In this document: piece after piece, positions 58,756-64,000 of the stretch
Position numbering within the stretch: the stretch's first letter is position 1
Layout: every line of letters starts with the position of its first letter
NCBI GenBank assembly: GCA_018466975.1
Contig: CM031559.1
Coordinates: forward strand, 992,001 to 1,056,000
DNA from: Sparassis latifolia
Lineage: Eukaryota > Basidiomycota > Agaricomycetes > Polyporales > Sparassidaceae
Length of the DNA: 64,000 nt
Direction: 5' to 3'
Translations under genes and position numbers: made by a program
The notes under the pieces: model-generated
The model's database searches: none
What the model was told of the DNA's origin: nothing
Seen by the model: the letters and a program-made list of their open reading frames with translations, nothing else

Positions 58756-60755
58756 ATGTCCTCCTACTCCGTAAAAGTCACAGAAACTCCCGCAATAAAA
58801 AATGCGCCCCTCATCGGCCTCGCTGAGGGTTGCGGGTATTTTAACAACCTCCATCTCGCAGGTCTCCTCCTCGTCGTTCCCTGGGTCGTTAAACGGCTCT
58901 TACCTGTCGTAAACCGCGGCGGCTTCAAGACGTACCTCTTCCTCGTCTTGGTACTAGGTGTCCCCATCACGATTGCATATTGGACCATCGTGAGCTTGTA
59001 CGGGCCTCGCAAGAACCAGAAAATTCAGCTGCCTGGCAAGAACTTGGAGGAATACATCATCATTCACGACGAGGAGTTGAAGACCAAGTACCATGGCAAG
59101 GAGAAGATCCCCATGCAGATATTCCACGACGCGTATTTTGACAAGAAGATTGATTTTAACGGCAAGTCGCGTATTTGGCATGACATAACGCGTCGCTCAC
59201 TGTGCCATCAAGGTGCTGATGTTCTCGATATCATGGAACAACGACATGACTGGGCCAAGATGAACTTCACTCCTGAGCTTTTCAAATATGTATTTACGCA
59301 GATGCTTCCGGAAGTCATCATGCACTCCAGGAGCCAGGATGAGGAGCAAGTCCGTGACCATTATGACCGTGCGTTCGTCTAGTTACAATCCATGATTCGC
59401 ATCTCATTCACGTCGTGCAGGTGGTGATGACTTTTATGAATGGTTCGCTAATCTATGTCGCTGCCGTTGACGCGCTCACTGCTGACGTCGAGGCAGGTTC
59501 CTTGGTCCTCGTATGGTGTATACATCTGGGATCGTCAACGACCTAACGAATGAGGAGTCGCTCGAACAACTACAGGACAACAAGCTGACGGTGGTTTGCG
59601 AGAAGGTGGTTCCTTTTACATTCTCGTGGTCTGACAAGCTTACTAATGTGATAATAGCTCAACCTCCAACCGAGCGATCGTCTGCTTGACGTTGGTTGCG
59701 GTTGGGGTACCCTCTGTGCGTTCGCGGCCAAAAACTATGGATGTGAGGCCATTGGTATCACGCTCGGGAAGAATCAGACTAAGTTTGGCAATGAACGCAT
59801 CAAGTCGAATGTGAGGAAGAACTGACTGTTTGTACTCGACGATTGACTCCCCTTTCCTCAGGGTTGTGACCCTTCGAAAGCCAAGATTCTTTGTATGGAC
59901 TACAGAGACATTCCTGGCGGCAAAAGCGGCTACACAAAAATCGTCAGTCTAGAGATGGCCGAGGTATAGCGCTCGTTGTGTTCCAGTGTAGCGCTCCCGC
60001 TGATTGTTACTGGTTTCGCTTGATAGCACGTAGGCATTCGACGTTATGGCGCATTCCTAAGACAGATGTACGACCTCCTCGATGATGATGGTATCTTCGT
60101 CCTCCAGGTTGCTGGTCTCCGCCCACACTGGCAGTATGAAGATCTCATTTGGTATGCACTCCGTTTCACTATTACCAGCGTCCGTGTTTGCCTCATGCAA
60201 TGTATCGTGCAGGGGTCTCTTCATGAACAAGTATATCTTCCCTGGAGCAGATGCATCTTGCTCGCTTGGCTGGGTCATTAGCCAAGTTGAAGCGGCTGGT
60301 TTCGAGGTAAAGAATATCGATGTTCTGGGCGTGCACTACAGTGCGACGCTCTGGCGGTGGTATAAGAACTGGGTCACCAACAAGGAGAGTATTGTCGCGA
60401 CGTATGGAGAGCGGTAAGGCACCATATCCGCTAGTCAATCCGTCAAGGCTGATTGAAATCATGTTGTAGATGGTACCGTATCTGGGTGTTCTTCTTGGCT
60501 TACTCAACCATCATTAGCCGGTGAGTAGATGCCCTGTGTGTGGAGCGCAGTGCATGATTCTAATAATCTAATACCTAGCAACGGAGGATCATCTGTTTTC
60601 CAGCTGACGCTGCACAAAAACCTGAATGCCTACCCGAGGATTCTGGGGGTCACTAACCACACTTCTATCCATGTGGACTCCCAGCGGGAGATTACGTGCG
60701 TGTCTCGTTGGAGTTCCTGATTGTTTGCTGACCATGTTGTAGACCTATCGTCTAA
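58756..60755 (+). CDS. Sphingolipid C9-methyltransferase
   Basis: Start chosen at 58756 (MSSYSVKVTETPAIKNAPLI); in-frame ATGs at 58732 and 58711 are possible. Two membrane helices come first (LAGLLLVVPWVVKRLLPVV and YLFLVLVLGVPITIAYWTIV). Then EEYIIIHDEELKTKYHGKEK, FKYVFTQMLPEVIMHSRSQD and an intron at the GTGCGT donor near 59366, giving DRGDDFYEW. The SAM-binding part reads LLDVGCGWGTLCAFAAKNYG and AIGITLGKNQTKFGNERIKS, then ILCMDYRDIPGG, IVSLEMAEHVGIRRYGAFLR, GIFVLQVAGLRPHWQYEDLI, LFMNKYIFPGADASCSLGWV and VLGVHYSATLWRWYKNWVTN. The last exons end SIHVDSQREITPIV at 60755. This is the cyclopropane-fatty-acid-synthase-related enzyme that methylates C9 of the sphingoid base of fungal glucosylceramides, in the ER membrane. 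The order and length fit well, so the call is firm. Confidence 0.92.
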
Positions 60756-61140
60756 GTTTCGGGTCATTCTGAGTGCCTTCGGAATCTACAGTGCTGGAGA
60801 TGCTTTCGGCAATACTAAGTTAGCGTGATACCCAGAATTAGATGCTGTTGTTGTCTCCTATGTAGGAGGGTGCGCCGACTGAACGGTCAGGCATAGTAGT
60901 CTGAAACGCAAAATCTATAGAAGTCGTATGTAAACCGCGTTACGGAAAGTCACCCAAATATACAGTCGTGGAGACGCGACCGTTGTCCAGCAGTCCAGCG
61001 CTTATTGAGTGCTCTGCAGATTCAATCACCCGCGAACATTTTAGGTTTCTCCGTTCAGCATTTCCGCTTGGACGATGATCATGGTGCTATCATAGAATGA
61101 TAGTACTGTCTCCATCGCATTGTCCAGCTTTCCGATAGCG
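60756..61140. other. Gap before the mitochondrial release factor gene
   Basis: 385 bases with no gene; a promoter is expected. A short inverted pair CTATCATAGAATGATAGTA lies near 61087. Confidence 0.4.
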
Positions 61141-62716
61141 ATGCTTCGATGGGTGCCGCGTGTAACATCGCGGGTGCTGCCTCAGGTGGGGTCTTCGCCG
61201 AGCTGTCACCGTGTGCAGTGGTTCCGCGAACAGCACACAAACGCAGCTCAAGCAAATGCGCTGAAGCGCTTTGACTCTCAACCAATTCTTCAGCACGTCA
61301 AGCGGAAGGTGCAGGAGCGGAATAAGCTGCAGTCAGAGGTACGCTCCAGTTGAACGATATGCAGTCGTTAGAGATGTTGGCTAAACTGGGCTCTGTGCTA
61401 TATAGGTGTCCGATGATTTCTCCAGTGCTGGTGACGTGCAACGGGCGAGGCAGGTCAAAGAACTGGAGTCCTTTGTAGCTGCATGGGATAACTGGGAGCA
61501 GACAAGGCAGGTGGGTGTATGTGCCGCGTTCATCGACAATGTTCTGACACGCAATCCTCGTGTATCAGTCATTGGAGGAGACTTTGACTTTGCTCAATGA
61601 CCCTGACCCTGCGATGCGTGCCCTGGCCGTGGAGGAGCACGGCGTGCTAACGGACGAGCTATCTACACTCCTCGAGACAACATTCCCCGCCCTTCTCGTG
61701 CCTGCCTCACACACCGCACACATGTCTGCGCTAATTGAGCTCAAGGCGGGCGTAGGTGGCTCAGAAGCTATGCTCTTCCTTGCGGAGGTGGTGCAGATGT
61801 ATATCGGGTTGGCGAGCGTCATGAGCTGGAAGGCAGCAGTCCTGAGCAGTAATGTCACCGAGGGCGGTGGCATCAGAGATGCCATCATGGAGGTGAAGGG
61901 CGAGAAGGCCTATGATTTTCTGCGGTGGGAGAGCGGCGTGCATCGCGTGCAGCGCGTGCCTGCTACGGAGGCGAGCGGGCGGGTGCATACGAGCACGGTT
62001 GCTGTCGTGGTACGTCTGTGGGTGTCTGTACTGTTTGTTACTCACGTTCGTAGGTTCTACCTCTGTCTGAAGAGACAGACCAGCATTCAGGCGGGAACGA
62101 CCTCTTCTCGATGGATGATATCAAGATTGAAGTGATGCGTGCAAGAGGCGCTGGCGGTCAGGTTCGATAAACATTGCTGCTCATAGCGTTTCGCGTAGTG
62201 ATTGATCTGGCTTTCAGCACGTAAACAAAACCGAATCGGCGGTTCGTTTGACACATATTCCTACTGGAATCACGGTGTCCATGCAGGATGAGCGTAGTCA
62301 ACACCAGGTGCGTTGGACCCACGATACTCTAGTTTTCTCCAACTGGTCTGTGCACGTCGTCCAGAACAAGCGTCGGGCGTTTCAAGTATTGCGAGCGCGT
62401 TTGATGGACCGTCGAATGAGCCAGGAGGTCATCGATCGGCGAGACACCCGTCGGAATCTAGTTCGCAGCGCGGACAGGAGCGAGAAGATCAGGACGTACA
62501 ACTACGCTCAGGTAGGTACTTGGTTTGGGCTTGACTGTGATCGTATGGCTGGTAACGGATTGCATGCTCTAGGATCGGGTCACAGACCATCGGTTGGGCC
62601 TTTCTGTAATGAACCTCGGATCAGTCATGGAGGGGCGTGGATTAGAGGGTATTCTGCTGGCTCTGCAGAAGAAACGTGCGGAAGAAATGTTGCAGGATGT
62701 TCTGGCAGAGTCGTAA
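61141..62716 (+). CDS. MRF1: Mitochondrial peptide chain release factor 1
   Basis: The ATG at 61141 gives [20 protein letters not shown], a basic targeting peptide. Exons join at [21 protein letters not shown] and at [25 protein letters not shown]. Domain 2 reads [20 protein letters not shown] and [25 protein letters not shown] carries the PAT tripeptide that in class I factors recognises UAA and UAG. Domain 3 follows: [20 protein letters not shown], with the catalytic GGQ that triggers peptidyl-tRNA hydrolysis, then [36 protein letters not shown], an intron and [10 protein letters not shown]. The stop is at 62714-62716. Length, leader and motifs fit Mrf1. It ends translation in mitochondria. 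Confidence 0.93.
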
Positions 62717-63354
62717 GTTGGGTGAGAGCAGTCCGACTGTATTACTGTACTCTTAATTAGTTACTGTAAGTAGGTGACCCTGAAATGCAAACTTTTGCGA
62801 ACTGCATCACCGTTACTCACCACCTCATCGCTGTGCCTTGCGCTTTTACACCTGCATTCTGTAGCATCTGTAATACTTAAATCCAAGAGCATGTATTTTT
62901 TCTGTCCTCGAGCATCCTTTAAAAATCTAGGGAGGCTGTCTGCAACACGGAGCCACAATGTCACATTTTGTCACACTGCCGAATCAATCTCCGAACGGCA
63001 TGCGCTCATCGGCACACGTTATTGACAATCCAAACTGAGCTTGAAAATGTCACGCCTGCGCAGGACCGAAACTGCTGTCAGAATTGTTTGGAGGCAGCCA
63101 TCTTGCCAGTTCTCTCGAAACCTTTACTGTAGTATTGTGGCGGTTATGAAATAGTTCTCCTGATTTTCTGAGGAAAGACGAGGGACAGAACGAGCCGCGG
63201 AAGAAAAGTTCGCACTACTGGGTCAGTTCGCATATCAGGGTCACCGATAGTACTGCTGGATCGGGTGCATTTGCACGCGACTTGAAACCATCTTGGCGCC
63301 GGCTGCTCCTTGCCATCGACGAGTTACAGAGTACCGTCTGCATGCGTTCATGTC
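62717..63354. other. Gap between release factor and CSC1-like genes
   Basis: 638 bases. Around 62950-62985 the A+T-rich sequence contains ATGTCACATTTTGTCAC, reminiscent of the TGTCACAAAATGTCACAAAT core of the MITE at 26.8 kb, but the match is too short to call a copy. No gene. Confidence 0.35.
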
Positions 63355-64000
63355 ATGTCCTGGAACACTATCCCCCAGTTCCTGTCCTTTGTAGCTAACC
63401 TCGACCCGGACGACGATGAGCCTACCGGTCCCCCCCCAGGATCCCCACCAACATGTACGCTGACCACTCGCAAAACGTCCGCTCTGCTCTGATTCAATCT
63501 CATACCTCAAGTGAAGTATGAAGGTCCCTGGTTCATCACCCAGATCATCTTCTCCACTACCATTGGTTTGCTGTCCTTTCTTATCTTCTCATACTCTCGC
63601 ACAAGGTGGCCCTTGGTCTTTGCTCCTCGGACAAAACTGACAGGTATGTCTGTCGCATACCTTTGCGCTCGCCGTTCGGGCCACTGAATGACCACATTAG
63701 GGTTCTCTCCTCATGAGGCGCATGCGCACCAGGCTTTTTTTGGGTGGATTCGCCCTACCATTCGAACATCTGAGTTTACTGTGCTTCAGATAGTCGGTCT
63801 CGATGCTGCCGTGGTGCGTTTTGACACGAAGTTCATGTCGCGTTGATCACTAATTCCATTGTAGCTCCTCAATTTCTTTAAGATGTCCTTCTACTTCTTC
63901 TCTGTATGCTCTGTCTTTGCTGTACTTGTCCTCATGCCTATCAACTTGAAGGTTTGCTTGTTTCTCTGAGCAACAATGAAGGCACACTAACTCTGGAACA
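63355..64000 (+). CDS. CSC1/OSCA-family calcium-permeable channel, N-terminal part
   Basis: Exons 63355-63454, 63512-63643, 63701-63813 and 63865-63951 are in phase; the gene continues past the window. The start is MSWNTIPQFLSFVANLDPDD, then a Pro-rich stretch, LKYEGPWFITQIIFSTTIGL (first helix), LIFSYSRTRWPLVFAPRTKL, FSPHEAHAHQAFFGWIRPTI, RTSEFTVLQIVGLDAAVLLN, FFKMSFYFFSVCSVFAVLVL and MPINLK. These are the late exocytosis (N-terminal) region and first helices of the RSN1_TM/DUF221 proteins, which form mechanically or osmotically gated cation channels. The identity of this paralogue cannot be settled from this part. Confidence 0.88.

Noticed and set aside
62940..63000. A second copy of the 26.8-kb MITE
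   Set aside because: Only a short TGTCAC..TTTTGTCAC similarity is visible, with no paired arms.

Overview
The window reads as nuclear chromosomal DNA of a basidiomycete, most likely an agaricomycete. Genes are dense on both strands. Almost every gene is cut by many short GT-AG introns of about 45-65 bases. The proteins are fungal: Hsp104, an RTA1-like 7TM protein, an OPT transporter, a sphingolipid C9-methyltransferase, a LysM protein and a Crinkler-like NTPase. No operons, CRISPR arrays, rRNA or convincing tRNA genes were seen. Exon joins were worked out by eye from splice sites and family similarity, so gene ends are firmer than internal exons.

Layout. 0-13 kb: a partial unknown gene (-), a PDK1-type kinase (+), Hsp104 (-), a divergent two-domain ubiquitin-like gene (+), Utp7 (-) and the INO80 subunit Ies6 (+). 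13.7-25.5 kb: four tandem same-strand paralogues, each joining an N-terminal RING-H2 finger to a C-terminal WD40 propeller. 25.5-30.3 kb: a repeat island with a 230-bp MITE-like element of nested inverted repeats and a roughly 2.7-kb inverted duplication carrying diverged ORFs. 30.3-34.3 kb: an NTF2-like (DUF2358-like) protein, a secreted LysM protein and a 519-bp TIR element with a 9-bp target duplication and a piece of an intron-containing gene. 34.3-38.8 kb: unclear coding fragments, then a large P-loop NTPase of the agaricomycete Crinkler-like type with a disrupted 5' part. 39.4-64 kb: mostly conserved genes, namely Ind1, Utp22, RTA1-like, a ubiquitin E2 with a SIM-rich tail, a GTPBP1/2 N-domain protein, an OPT transporter, Yif1, sphingolipid C9-methyltransferase, mitochondrial RF1 and the start of a CSC1/OSCA channel.

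Common threads. Ubiquitin-related genes are numerous: the divergent ubiquitin-like dimer, four RING-WD40 proteins and an E2 whose tail carries three SUMO-interaction-like motifs. Two SSU-processome subunits (Utp7, Utp22) and two mitochondrial factors (Ind1, mtRF1) are also present. Three gene pairs are head to head over short gaps (Utp7/Ies6, E2/GTPBP-like, Yif1/C9-methyltransferase). The best candidate for something undescribed is the RING-WD40 tandem array; the captured-gene TIR element, the palindromic duplication and the odd ubiquitin gene come next.
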